NCBI RefSeq assembly: GCF_001975785.1
Contig: NZ_MSFI01000032.1
Location: forward strand, 1-52,705
Origin: Domibacillus epiphyticus
GTDB taxonomy: Bacteria; Bacillota; Bacilli; Bacillales; Domibacillaceae
Direction: 5' to 3'
Length of the DNA stretch: 52,705 nucleotides
The notes under the pieces are model-generated. The model did not search any database. It had not been told where the DNA came from and saw only the letters and a program-made list of their open reading frames with translations. Every line of letters begins with the position of its first letter. Position 1 is the stretch's first letter. Of this stretch, positions 1-8,400 are shown piece by piece. The position numbers and the translations under genes were made by a program.

Positions 1-931
1 GTTTAAACGAGGAGAGACGTTCGGCGGAATTGACATAGAAGATGTGCTGGAGTTTATGGTGGATGAGCGTGTTCTAAAAGAGTTGAATGGGAAGTTTCAC
101 TGGATGAGCGATCAGTTTCCTGCTCATAACATTAGTCTGCGTTCCGCTTCACAAGAAAATGTCGTTATCATTGATTTATCTGAAACGGCCAATCGAAGAG
201 TAATCGGTGAAATGGACCGTTTCAGCGCGATGACGTTACTCCATGAAGAAGCGATTTATTTGCACCAAGGCATTCAATATCAAGTAGAGGAGCTGGACTG
301 GGAAGAGAAAAAAGCGTACGTAAGGGAAGTTGATGTCGATTATTTTACAGATGCAAATTTAGCTGTCCAGCTGCAGGTGCTTGAAGAAGATAAAGAAAAA
401 GCTTCTGGCTTTGCCTCTTATCATTACGGTGATGTAGCGGTCCATGCAATGGCGACGATTTTTAAAAAGATAAAATTTGAAACGCATGATAATATCGGTT
501 CAGGACCAATTCATCTGCCGGAAGTAGAAATTCATACGAATGCCGCTTGGATGACAATAAATGAAGGGCTGCACGATTGGGCGGAAGATCGAATTGAGCA
601 GGGATTGATTGGTGCATCGAATGCCATTCAATCAGTTGCACCCCTTTATGCGATGTGTGACCCGAAAGATCTTCATGTCGTACCGAAATTAAAAGCGGAA
701 CATAACGAGCAGCCGACCGTTTTTATGTACGATCATTATGCGGGAGGCATAGGTCTTGCGGAACATCTTTATAAAAACATGTCTGCAGTGATTGACGCGG
801 CGATTGATATCATTGACGACTGCCCTTGTGAAAATGGCTGTCCTTCCTGCACTGGCACAGATGTTTTTGCTGATCATGTAAAAAGCGATGCGAAAAAAGT
901 TCTTCGTTTATTTGCAGGTGAACAGCCGTGA
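1..931 (+). CDS. mrfA: MrfA (YprA) DEAD/DEAH-box helicase, C-terminal part
   Basis: The reading frame is open from base 2, so the gene enters from the left edge and only about 310 C-terminal residues are present. No helicase motifs remain; what is seen is the DUF1998-type C-terminal region ending with the four-cysteine cluster CPCENGCPSC near the end, as expected for the metal-binding site of MrfA. In B. subtilis MrfA is an ATP-dependent helicase that works with MrfB in repair of mitomycin C damage. The stop codon overlaps the GTG start of mrfB (GTGA), so the two are translationally coupled. An ATG at 44 is internal, not a start. Identification rests on the Cys cluster and the mrfB neighbour. 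Confidence 0.9.
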   Translation, partial: FKRGETFGGIDIEDVLEFMVDERVLKELNGKFHWMSDQFPAHNISLRSASQENVVIIDLSETANRRVIGEMDRFSAMTLLHEEAIYLHQGIQYQVEELDWEEKKAYVREVDVDYFTDANLAVQLQVLEEDKEKASGFASYHYGDVAVHAMATIFKKIKFETHDNIGSGPIHLPEVEIHTNAAWMTINEGLHDWAEDRIEQGLIGASNAIQSVAPLYAMCDPKDLHVVPKLKAEHNEQPTVFMYDHYAGGIGLAEHLYKNMSAVIDAAIDIIDDCPCENGCPSCTGTDVFADHVKSDAKKVLRLFAGEQP

Positions 932-2154
932 GTATGGCAAAAAAACTTCAGCGGATGAAAAAGCATATTGTACGTGAAGAGAAACTAGAACCCATTGTGA
1001 AACCTGACAAAAAAATCCGCTGCTGGGATGCATGGGAAGCAGCAGGAGCAAAGTTATTTCATTTTGAAGATGAATATTGCATTACAAGGGAAATGAATTA
1101 TTCACTTGAATATAAGCATGGTCATTATACATTTGCAGATGCGGAAAAAACCATTCATGACTGGGCGGCGTTTAACGGCAATCACCCGTTGTCAGCGAAA
1201 GGTTTTTTACCGTCAGATTTGTTTTTTTTCGATATTGAAACGACAGGTCTGAGCGGGACAGGAAGTGTTATTTTTCTGCTTGGAACGGCCCGTTTAAACG
1301 GCAGCCGCGTAACCGTAAATCAATATTTTCTTCCATCGCCTGGAAATGAAACAGCGCTTTATGCAAAATTTTTGAAGGAAACAGATTACACAACACTGGT
1401 AACATATAATGGAAAATCCTTTGATTGGCCGCAGGTAAAATCACGCCATACTTTTGTACGTGAACGGGTGCCGTCGTTGCCTTCATTTGGCCATTTTGAT
1501 TTGTATCATGCATCACGTCGTTTATTCAAGCATACAATGGATTCGGTCAAGCTCGTCAATGTGGAAAAAAATATTCTTGGCATTGAACGAACGGGTGATG
1601 TGCCGGGGCATCTTGCGCCAATTATTTACTTTGATTACGTAGAGCGTGGGGATCCAGAAGGTGTGCTGCAGGTAATGAAGCATAATGAGCGTGATATTCT
1701 CAGCTTAATTACACTGTACACCCATATTAGCCGGCTTGTGTTAGATGAATCACTCCGAAGTGATGACCGTACCGCATTTGAAATAGCGAAATGGTTTGAA
1801 TCCTCTGGAAATCATGCGGCAGCACGCACCGCGTTTGAGACGTCGGTCAAACGTGGCGAAGGCGAAATTTCAAATGATGCAGCTTACAGACTAGCAATAC
1901 AGTTGAAGCGAGAAAAATCATACAGTGAAGCTGCTTCATTATTAGAGCGCGTCAGCAAGTCAAAAAGCACCAGAGCTTTCGATGCCGCGATTGAATTAGC
2001 CAAACTGTATGAACACAGGTGGAAGCAGGTTGGACAAGCAATAGAAGCAGCGGAACAGGCATTAGAACTGACAAATGATTCAGTGAAAAAAAGAGAGGTG
2101 GAACACCGGTTAACACGATTGAAAAGAAAAATGTCGATTTTTAACGAAAATTAA
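928..2154 (+). CDS. mrfB: MrfB (YprB) DEDDh-type exonuclease with TPR-like tail
   Basis: 408 residues from a GTG start that overlaps the mrfA stop; AGGTGA lies at a suitable distance upstream. An RNase H-fold exonuclease domain spans roughly residues 95-270: DIETTG carries the first Asp and Glu, YNGKSFDWP and FDLYH follow, and HNERDIL supplies the final His and Asp. The last ~130 residues are helical and repeat-like (TPR type). In B. subtilis MrfB is the nuclease partner of the MrfA helicase in mitomycin C repair outside the UvrABC pathway. An ATG two codons downstream (934) is an alternative start. Family assignment is secure. Confidence 0.93.
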   Translation: MSMAKKLQRMKKHIVREEKLEPIVKPDKKIRCWDAWEAAGAKLFHFEDEYCITREMNYSLEYKHGHYTFADAEKTIHDWAAFNGNHPLSAKGFLPSDLFFFDIETTGLSGTGSVIFLLGTARLNGSRVTVNQYFLPSPGNETALYAKFLKETDYTTLVTYNGKSFDWPQVKSRHTFVRERVPSLPSFGHFDLYHASRRLFKHTMDSVKLVNVEKNILGIERTGDVPGHLAPIIYFDYVERGDPEGVLQVMKHNERDILSLITLYTHISRLVLDESLRSDDRTAFEIAKWFESSGNHAAARTAFETSVKRGEGEISNDAAYRLAIQLKREKSYSEAASLLERVSKSKSTRAFDAAIELAKLYEHRWKQVGQAIEAAEQALELTNDSVKKREVEHRLTRLKRKMSIFNEN

Positions 2155-2164
2155 TGTCATCTTG

Positions 2165-2193
2165 TTGTAATTTTTCTGTAAACAAAGTAAAAT
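2165..2193 (+). promoter_or_regulatory. Putative sigma-A promoter
   Basis: TTGTAA, 17-bp spacer, TAAAAT. It lies just after mrfB and about 40 bases before a small hydrophobic reading frame, so it may drive that frame and perhaps read on toward gpsB. Sequence match only. Confidence 0.4.
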
Positions 2194-2235
2194 AATGAAT
2201 GGGAATTTAACACAGAAAATCTATATAACTTTGGG

Positions 2236-2343
2236 GTGAATGACGGCTTGTATCGGGCAATTTTTCTTCTATTTTTCGTGTTTGTTGGATTAACACCGTT
2301 TGTTTTGACGAATTTAAAAGATAGTTTTTACGCTTTTTTGTAA
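2236..2343 (+). CDS. Candidate small membrane protein (30-35 aa)
   Basis: A short frame in the 295-base gap between mrfB and gpsB. From GTG 2236 it encodes 35 residues; from TTG 2248, which sits eight bases behind a GGGGTGA SD-like site, it encodes 31. Nearly the whole product is one hydrophobic helix (AIFLLFFVFVGLTPFVL) with a polar end, as in single-span bacterial mini-proteins. A sigma-A-like promoter lies just upstream. No family is recognised. The evidence is hydrophobic composition plus plausible signals, so it remains a candidate. Confidence 0.35.
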   Translation: MNDGLYRAIFLLFFVFVGLTPFVLTNLKDSFYAFL

Positions 2344-2378
2344 AACTGGAAAAAGCCTATACGCTTCCTGCTTTCCAA

Positions 2379-2407
2379 TTGACAAACAACCCTGTTTTTG
2401 AAACAAT
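2379..2407 (+). promoter_or_regulatory. Putative gpsB promoter
   Basis: A perfect TTGACA -35 box is followed after 17 bp by AACAAT, a weaker -10. The gpsB start codon is about 43 bases further on. Confidence 0.45.
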
Positions 2408-2449
2408 TAATGTATGAAAACAGGATTCGATGAAGGTGGGTGCAAGGCA

Positions 2450-2779
2450 ATGTTATCAGATAAAATTAAATTGACAGGTAAAGATATTTTAGAAAAAGAA
2501 TTTAAAACCTCCATGCGCGGATATAATCCAGATGAAGTGGATCAATTTTTAGATCTAATCATTAAAGATTACGATGTCTTTCAGCAGGCGATAGAAGAAT
2601 TACAGCAGGAAAATCTCCGCTTGAAAAAAGAGAACAGTTCCATCGCCTCCCGGCAGCGGCAGCCTGAGCCGCCTATTCGTGCGCAGCAGCCGGCAACGGG
2701 ATCGACCAACTTTGATATTTTGAAACGTCTTTCGAATTTAGAGCGTCATGTGTTTGGGGATCGTCTTCATAAAGAATAA
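2450..2779 (+). CDS. gpsB: GpsB cell division adaptor
   Basis: 109 residues from ATG 2450, preceded by GAAGGTGG at normal distance; an upstream in-frame ATG (2414) lacks a site and is not favoured. The N-terminal DivIVA-like lipid-binding/coiled-coil domain is clear (EFKTSMRGYNPDEVDQFLD, then a heptad-rich stretch to about residue 65). A Gln/Pro-rich linker (RQRQPEPP) and a short C-terminal helix (FDILKRLSNLERHVFG) follow, the standard GpsB layout. GpsB shuttles between the side wall and septum and coordinates PBP1 and other wall enzymes with division. It sits directly upstream of rnpB, as in B. subtilis (ypsB-rnpB-ypsC). Confidence 0.95.
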   Translation: MLSDKIKLTGKDILEKEFKTSMRGYNPDEVDQFLDLIIKDYDVFQQAIEELQQENLRLKKENSSIASRQRQPEPPIRAQQPATGSTNFDILKRLSNLERHVFGDRLHKE

Positions 2780-2786
2780 TCTACCA

Positions 2787-2815
2787 TTGCGCAAAAGACG
2801 TTTTTCTCTTATAAT
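2787..2815 (+). promoter_or_regulatory. rnpB promoter
   Basis: TTGCGC, exactly 17 bp, then consensus TATAAT. The expected start point near 2822 is just ahead of the P1 helix of RNase P RNA. The promoter begins right after the gpsB stop codon. Confidence 0.75.
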
Positions 2816-2825
2816 AAAGAACGGT

Positions 2826-3236
2826 AAATGAATAGCGTTCGGGTAATCGCTGCAGTATTTTTACTGCAGAGGAAAGTCCATGCTCGCACAGTGCTGAGAT
2901 GCCTGTAGTGATCACGCCTGGCGAAACCATAAGCCAGGGCAGCTTATCAAGCTGACGGCAAGGAAAACACCTACGTCCTTTTGGATATGGTGTGACTACT
3001 TTGAAAGTGCCACAGTGACGGAGCTTTATTAGAAATAGTAAAGGTGGAACGAGGTAAACCCCGTGAGTGAGCAACCCAAATTTTGGTAGGGGCACTTTCC
3101 AGACGGAACTGAACGAATGGAAAGGCGGAAGCAACTGCTTCTTGCAGATAGATGATTGCCGCCGGAGTACGAGGCCATACCCTGGCCGTTTGTAGTACGA
3201 TGGAACAAAACATGGCTTACAGAACGTTATTCAGGG
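2826..3236 (+). ncRNA. rnpB: RNase P RNA, Bacillus type B
   Basis: Catalytic RNA of ribonuclease P, which matures the 5' ends of tRNAs. Conserved blocks are directly readable: GAGGAAAGTCCATGCTCGCAC near the 5' side, GAAAGTGCCACAGTGACG, ACCCAAATTTTGGTAGGGG (the type B region), and GATGATTGCCGCC...TACGATGGAACAAAACATGG near the 3' side. Arms GAATAGCGTTC (2830-2840) and GAACGTTATTC (3222-3232) form helix P1 and fix the ends to within a few bases. Apparent reading frames inside it are artefacts. Confidence 0.97.
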
Positions 3237-3254
3237 TATAAAACACGACACACG

Positions 3255-3283
3255 GCTCTCCTTTTCAGGAGGGCTTTTGTTCT
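3255..3283 (+). terminator. rnpB terminator
   Basis: 8-bp stem (GCTCTCCT / AGGAGGGC, one G-U pair), tetraloop, then TTTTGTTCT. Confidence 0.8.
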
Positions 3284-3381
3284 ATTTAAAAGTAGATTTG
3301 CCAATGAATATTGTGAATGAATATGAAAAATAGGTTAAAATAAAACTTAACAAAACGAATGAAACATGAAAAGAGGGCGTT

Positions 3382-4521
3382 ATGACGTATACATTAATTG
3401 CGACCGCCGCTATGGGCCTGGAGGCTCTTGTTGCAAAAGAAATAAAGGAACTTGGTTATGCACCGCGGACGGAAAACGGGAAAGTATATTTTGAAGGAGA
3501 TGACGCGGCCATTGCCCGCTGCAATATGTGGCTTCGTACTGCGGACCGTGTGAAGGTCGTGGCAGCTGAATTTTATGCAAGAACGTTTGATGAGCTGTTT
3601 GAAAAAACGAAAGCAATTGAATGGGAACAGTTTTTACCGAAGGATGCATCGTTCCCGGTACAGGGGAAATCGGTCAAATCAACCTTGTTCAGTGTATCTG
3701 ACTGTCAGGCGATCGTGAAGAAAGCCATTGCTGAACGATTAAAGAGGGCCTATAAGCTGGAAACATGGCTGCCGGAAACAGGCGCTCTTTTTCCGCTTGA
3801 AGTCGCGCTGTTAAAAGATAAAGTGACCATTACCCTCGATACGAGTGGTGCAGGCTTGCATAAGCGGGGGTACCGCACTGCGCAGGGAGAAGCACCTCTA
3901 AAAGAAACACTTGCGGCAGCGTTGGTGCAGCTAACCAACTGGTATCCGGATAAACCGTTTGTGGATCCGTTTTGTGGGTCTGGTACCATTCCAATTGAAG
4001 CTGCGCTAATCGGGCAAAACATTGCACCTGGGTTTAACCGTGATTTTATTTCGGAACAATGGCCATGGACAGGAGAAAAGGTTTGGGATGATGCCCGCAT
4101 GGAAGCAGAAGATAAAGCGAATTACGACCAGCCGCTTGATATAGAAGGGCTTGATAAGGATCCGAATATGATTAATATTGCCAGCAGCAATGCGTTTGAG
4201 GCAGGACTCGGTGATTTAATAAAATTCCGTCCCGGTAATGCAGAAGAGTTTATAACAGATAAGGAATATGGTGTCATCGTAGGAAATCCGCCTTACGGTG
4301 AGCGCTTAAGTGACCGTCCGGCTGTCGAAAAATTGTATTCAGAGCTTGGCCGAGCTTTTGAGCCTTTAAATACATGGTCCATTTACATGCTCACGTCCTA
4401 CGAACAGTTTGAAGAGGTATATGGAAAACCAGCGACAAAGAAGCGAAAGCTATTTAACGGCTTTATTCGCTGCGATTACTATCAATATTGGGGTAAACGC
4501 CCGCCTCGCCGAACTGAATAA
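3382..4521 (+). CDS. ypsC: THUMP-domain class I RNA methyltransferase (YpsC, RlmL-N type)
   Basis: 379 residues; ATG with AGAGGG just upstream. The N-terminal ~165 residues form a ferredoxin-like/THUMP RNA-binding module. The C-terminal half is a Rossmann methyltransferase with the SAM-binding motif DPFCGSGTIPIEAAL (about residue 195) and the catalytic NPPYGERL motif (about residue 300) typical of N2-guanine methyltransferases. It corresponds to the m2G2445-methylating half of E. coli RlmL and to B. subtilis YpsC, which also follows rnpB. Predicted role: 23S rRNA modification in the cytoplasm. The precise target base is inferred from the family. Confidence 0.9.
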   Translation: MTYTLIATAAMGLEALVAKEIKELGYAPRTENGKVYFEGDDAAIARCNMWLRTADRVKVVAAEFYARTFDELFEKTKAIEWEQFLPKDASFPVQGKSVKSTLFSVSDCQAIVKKAIAERLKRAYKLETWLPETGALFPLEVALLKDKVTITLDTSGAGLHKRGYRTAQGEAPLKETLAAALVQLTNWYPDKPFVDPFCGSGTIPIEAALIGQNIAPGFNRDFISEQWPWTGEKVWDDARMEAEDKANYDQPLDIEGLDKDPNMINIASSNAFEAGLGDLIKFRPGNAEEFITDKEYGVIVGNPPYGERLSDRPAVEKLYSELGRAFEPLNTWSIYMLTSYEQFEEVYGKPATKKRKLFNGFIRCDYYQYWGKRPPRRTE

Positions 4522-4558
4522 AAAGGAAAAGAATGGATCGAACTCTAAAACTTGAAGT

Positions 4559-4592
4559 CTTTGAAGCATAGCAGCTTCAAAGGTTTTTTTTG
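4559..4592 (+). terminator. Terminator after ypsC
   Basis: Perfect 9-bp stem (CTTTGAAGC / GCTTCAAAG) with a short loop, then GTTTTTTTTGG. Confidence 0.85.
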
Positions 4593-4667
4593 GTACAAAA
4601 GATATAGTAAAATGTACTGACAAATGGTATTTTTTGCTGTAAAATAAAAAGAAAAATGGAGGGCATA

Positions 4668-5132
4668 ATGGAAAATACACAACAAGATAAAAATACCGTC
4701 ATTAAAGAAATTTTAAATTGCACAATTGAATCCATCCGGACGGTGATTCCAGTGGAAGCCCAGGTCGGCCGTCCTTCCTTATTAACTGGCTCGTTTCATC
4801 ATCACGCGATTGGTGTCTTCATCGGAATTACCGGGGACCTGCCAGGCCGTGTTATTTTAGATGGACCGGCAGATGCATTTTCAAACTTGGGAACAAAAAT
4901 GTTTGGCATGCCGATCGAAGGAGAAATGGTTGAATCCTTTGCAGGGGAAGTCGTGAATATGATCGCGGGCAATATGGGTTCGAACTTGTTTGCTAAAGGG
5001 ATTACAATCGATATAACCCCACCGACAATTATTGTTGGTGACTCGAAAATTTCCGGATTTAAAGAAGCGATTGAAATGCCGATTATTTTTCAGGATACCG
5101 GAGAATTCAGGTTAGTATTAAATATTGAGTAA
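4668..5132 (+). CDS. cheX: CheX-family chemotaxis phosphatase
   Basis: 154 residues from ATG 4668; TGGAGGG at 4657-4663 selects this over an upstream ATG at 4656. The central helix carries the CheC/CheX/FliY-family ExxN signature (AGEVVNMIAGN): the Glu and Asn that position water for hydrolysis of CheY-phosphate. The GDLPGRV and IEGEMVESF segments also fit CheX. The single ExxN agrees with CheX, whereas CheC has two. It is monocistronic, bounded by terminators, away from any che/fla operon. Likely role: lowering CheY-P; a different response-regulator target is possible. The CheX call is firm, the partner is not. Confidence 0.85.
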   Translation: MENTQQDKNTVIKEILNCTIESIRTVIPVEAQVGRPSLLTGSFHHHAIGVFIGITGDLPGRVILDGPADAFSNLGTKMFGMPIEGEMVESFAGEVVNMIAGNMGSNLFAKGITIDITPPTIIVGDSKISGFKEAIEMPIIFQDTGEFRLVLNIE

Positions 5133-5159
5133 GATGCTGATTCAGGCATCTTTTTTTTG
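5132..5159 (+). terminator. Terminator after cheX
   Basis: AGATGC / GCATCT stem with an 8-base loop followed by an uninterrupted T8 run; it starts at the cheX stop codon. Confidence 0.75.
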
Positions 5160-5188
5160 TTGTCAAACAAGAAAATGGGTGGTAATAT
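5160..5188 (+). promoter_or_regulatory. Sigma-A promoter of the Fur-box peptide gene
   Basis: TTGTCA, 17-bp spacer, TAATAT; predicted start near 5195, immediately before the Fur box. Confidence 0.6.
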
Positions 5189-5199
5189 ATCATTAAGGA

Positions 5200-5214
5200 T
5201 GAAAATCATTATCA
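5200..5214 (+). promoter_or_regulatory. Putative Fur box
   Basis: TGAAAATCATTATCA matches the Bacillus Fur 7-1-7 consensus TGATAATNATTATCA at 13 of the 14 defined positions; only the fourth base differs. It covers about +5 to +20 of the predicted transcript, a position where bound Fur would block transcription. No other stretch of the window was seen to match this well. Binding is inferred. Confidence 0.65.
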
Positions 5215-5238
5215 ATTAAAGAAAGAAGGCGTTCAAAA

Positions 5239-5346
5239 ATGATCTGGTTGTTTGTATCGGTGACAGTATTAACGTATGGCGGGGTTATGAAATATGTTCT
5301 GGATCGTACGGCAAACCAATCAGGCACGCCATTGTTAAAAAAATAA
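5239..5346 (+). CDS. 35-residue membrane peptide, probably iron-regulated
   Basis: Short frame with its own signals: promoter, Fur box, GAAGG ribosome site 9 bases before the ATG, and a strong terminator ten bases after the stop. The product begins MIWLFVSVTVLTYGGVM, one predicted membrane helix, then a short polar tail (KYVLDRTANQSGTPLLKK). No known family is recognised; it does not resemble what I recall of B. subtilis FbpA, FbpB or FbpC, the small Fur-regulated proteins. Complete flanking signals make a real gene likely. A role in iron starvation is inferred only from the operator. Confidence 0.65.
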   Translation: MIWLFVSVTVLTYGGVMKYVLDRTANQSGTPLLKK

Positions 5347-5355
5347 TAAATAAAC

Positions 5356-5408
5356 AGGATACAATGAAACGTGGTGAGCATACGTTTCATTGTATCCTTT
5401 TTTATTTA
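5356..5408 (+). terminator. Very strong terminator
   Basis: Perfect 17-bp stem (5356-5372 with 5382-5398), 9-base loop GGTGAGCAT, then TTTTTTATTTATG. It isolates the small peptide gene from dynA. Confidence 0.92.
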
Positions 5409-5464
5409 TGAAAAATCGTTTACAATAATGAAAACAGGTGTCTCATCGAAGGGATGGAATAATT

Positions 5465-8400
5465 ATGGAAACGTCGACAGCAAGTCGCACGATGGAAACC
5501 ATCCGTGCGCGCACAGCACATTTATATGAACAATTTATACATAATAAAGATACAGAACGTGCCGATAAAGCAGCACTCTTTTTGCGGAAGATGCATGACA
5601 ATGAATTTATTGTGGCGTTTTGCGGCCACTTTTCTGCCGGGAAATCAACAATGATCAACGAATTAACGGGAGAGGCGCTTTTGCCGTCAAGTCCGATTCC
5701 GACGAGTGCAAATCTCGTTAAAATAAAACCAGCAGAGAAAGACTTCGCACAGATCAATTATCATAATGGCCGTCCGCTCGTGTTTAACGCGCCATATGAC
5801 ATCGCGCATGTAAAAAGGTTTGCGAAAGATGGCGATGAAGTCGCATCGATTGAAATTGGACATGCCGGATCTAATTTGCCAGCTGATGTGACTGTAATGG
5901 ATACACCGGGTGTAGATTCCACTGATGATGCACACCGCATTTCCACGGAATCCGCACTTCATTTAGCTGACATGGTTTTTTACGTAATGGATTATAATCA
6001 TGTTCAGTCAGAATTGAATTTTATTTATACGAAAGAATTGCTGTCACATGGGGTAAAACTCTATTTAATTATCAACCAGATTGATAAGCATAAACAAGAA
6101 GAGTTGTCGTTTGATGCATTTCGACAGTCTGTATACGAATCATTTTCGACTTGGAATGTAGAACCGGAAGCGTTTTTCTTTACAAGCTTGCGCAATCGGG
6201 ATTTGCCATATAACGATTTTGATGAAGTGAAACAGCTTATTCACGACAGCATGGCGAATAGGGAAATGCTATCTGAGCAGTCAGCGCAAACGATGATGAA
6301 CCGACTTGTCCATGAACATATGGAATGGCTTTCAGAGCAGCAGAAAGAAAAGAAAACGGCATTTGAAGCAGTCATATCCGAAGCGGGTAATCAATCGATT
6401 GAAGAAAAGGAAGCAGTTTTGCGAAAGGAAATGGAAAAGCGTGATCCCGAGTTTTGGCTGAAACAGTATGAACAAAAACGTGATGATGTGTTAAAAAACG
6501 CCATTTTAATGCCAGCTTCTACACGTGAGCTTGCCCGCAGCTATCTAGAATCGACCCGTCCCGACTTTAAAGTAGGCGTGTTATTTGCGAAAAAGAAAAC
6601 AGATGAGGAGCGGGAAAACCGTCTGAAAACCTTGCTGGCAGACCTACAAAAGCAGACGGAAGCGCACTTGGAATGGCATGTGCGGCAGGTGACGGCATCA
6701 TGGCTGAAAGAGAGCGGGCTGGATGATCCGTCGCTGGCCTTACGGGCTGAAGAACTGACTGTACCAGTTGATTTGACTGTTATTACGGATGCTGTAAAAC
6801 CAGGTGCCGGTGTAACGGGCGATGCTGTTTTGAATTATTGTGAAGATGTTGCGAGTCTAATTAAACGGCGTGCCCGTACTGTATCGGAAGAATGGAAAGA
6901 AGAAGCGGCACCGATATTGACAGGCCAGTTCGAGGGAGAATTTAAAAAGTTTGCCGAGGATCATCGAATCTGGAAGAAGCGTTTATCAGCAAAAAAAGAG
7001 CTTGCATTGCTCGAATCAGAACGAAACGCACGTGAGATAGAACTAAATCACTCACTGCAAATCGAGGATCCTGATATGCCGCCGCTTATGGATGAACTGA
7101 TTGAGAGATGGCAGATAGAATCTCAAAATGTAGCCATCTTTACAGGTCAGCAAGAAATGGAAGAAGTGCGGAAAGAAGAGCAATTTTTTGAAGAAGAAGC
7201 TCCTCATGAGACAGAAAAAGCGGAAGATCCAGAAATGACCGTAAAAAAGCTGCGTAATCTCGCAGCACGTCTTGAAGGAGTACCCGGATTTGGCAGGTTT
7301 ATTGATGGTGCAATACAAAAAGCAGACCGGCTTGCAAATCGAACGTATACGATTGCCCTGTTCGGCGCGTTTTCTGCAGGGAAATCATCATTTGCCAATG
7401 CACTTTTAGGAGAAAAAGTGCTGCCGGTATCCCCGAATCCGACGACTGCTGCTGTAAACCGCATTCACCCGGTAGCAGACGGGAAAGAACACCGGACAGC
7501 AGATGTCCATTTGAAATCAAGTGTAATGATGCTGGCGGACGTTAACTCGTCTCTCAGTCTTTTCGGGCGTCATGCAGGGTCTCTCGATGATGCATTTGAT
7601 GCAGTTCCTGATGTTCTTTCAGTAAATGAAGGAGAAGGAAAAGAAAAAATACATTTATCGTTTCTGCGTGCGTTTCATGCCGGTTATCAGGATTACAAAG
7701 GACAGTCCGGTGAAACGATTAATGTCGATTTGAATACGTTTAAAGAGTATGTCGCGAATGAGCAGAAAAGTTGTTTTGTTGATTCGATTGATTTATATTA
7801 CGATTGCGATTTTACCCGTCTTGGCATTACACTGGTGGATACGCCTGGAGCAGATTCTATCAATGCCAGGCATACAGGTGTTGCGTTTGAATACATTAAA
7901 AATTCCGATGCGATTTTATTTGTCACGTATTACAATCATGCGTTTTCTAAAGCGGATCGCGAATTTTTGATCCAGCTCGGTCGTGTGAAAGATGCGTTTG
8001 AGCTTGATAAAATGTTTTTCATTATTAATGCTATTGACCTTGCGGCAAATGAGGATGAACTAAATGAAGTGAAGGCGTATGTGCGCGATCAGCTGCTTCA
8101 ATACGGCATCCGTTTCCCGCGTTTGCATGGTGTATCCAGTATGCTCGCAGTAGAAGAAGCATCCCGCGGAGAGTGGGATTATCCGCTGTCCGGCATGAAA
8201 CAATTTAAAGAGCCATTCAGCAAATTTTTATCAAATGACCTCGCATCCATGGCGGTTCAGTCCGCAGAAGCGGAATTCGAGCGGGGCGTTATGCAGCTTG
8301 AAAAATTAATTGAAACGGCGAAAGACAACCGGGACAATCGAACACAGAAAAAAGCGGAACTGGAAGAGAAATGGAGCCGGATGAAAACCGCAATCGATTC

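Noticed and set aside
2781-3213. Minus-strand reading frames of 80-117 codons
   Set aside because: They lie within RNase P RNA, whose conserved blocks explain the region.
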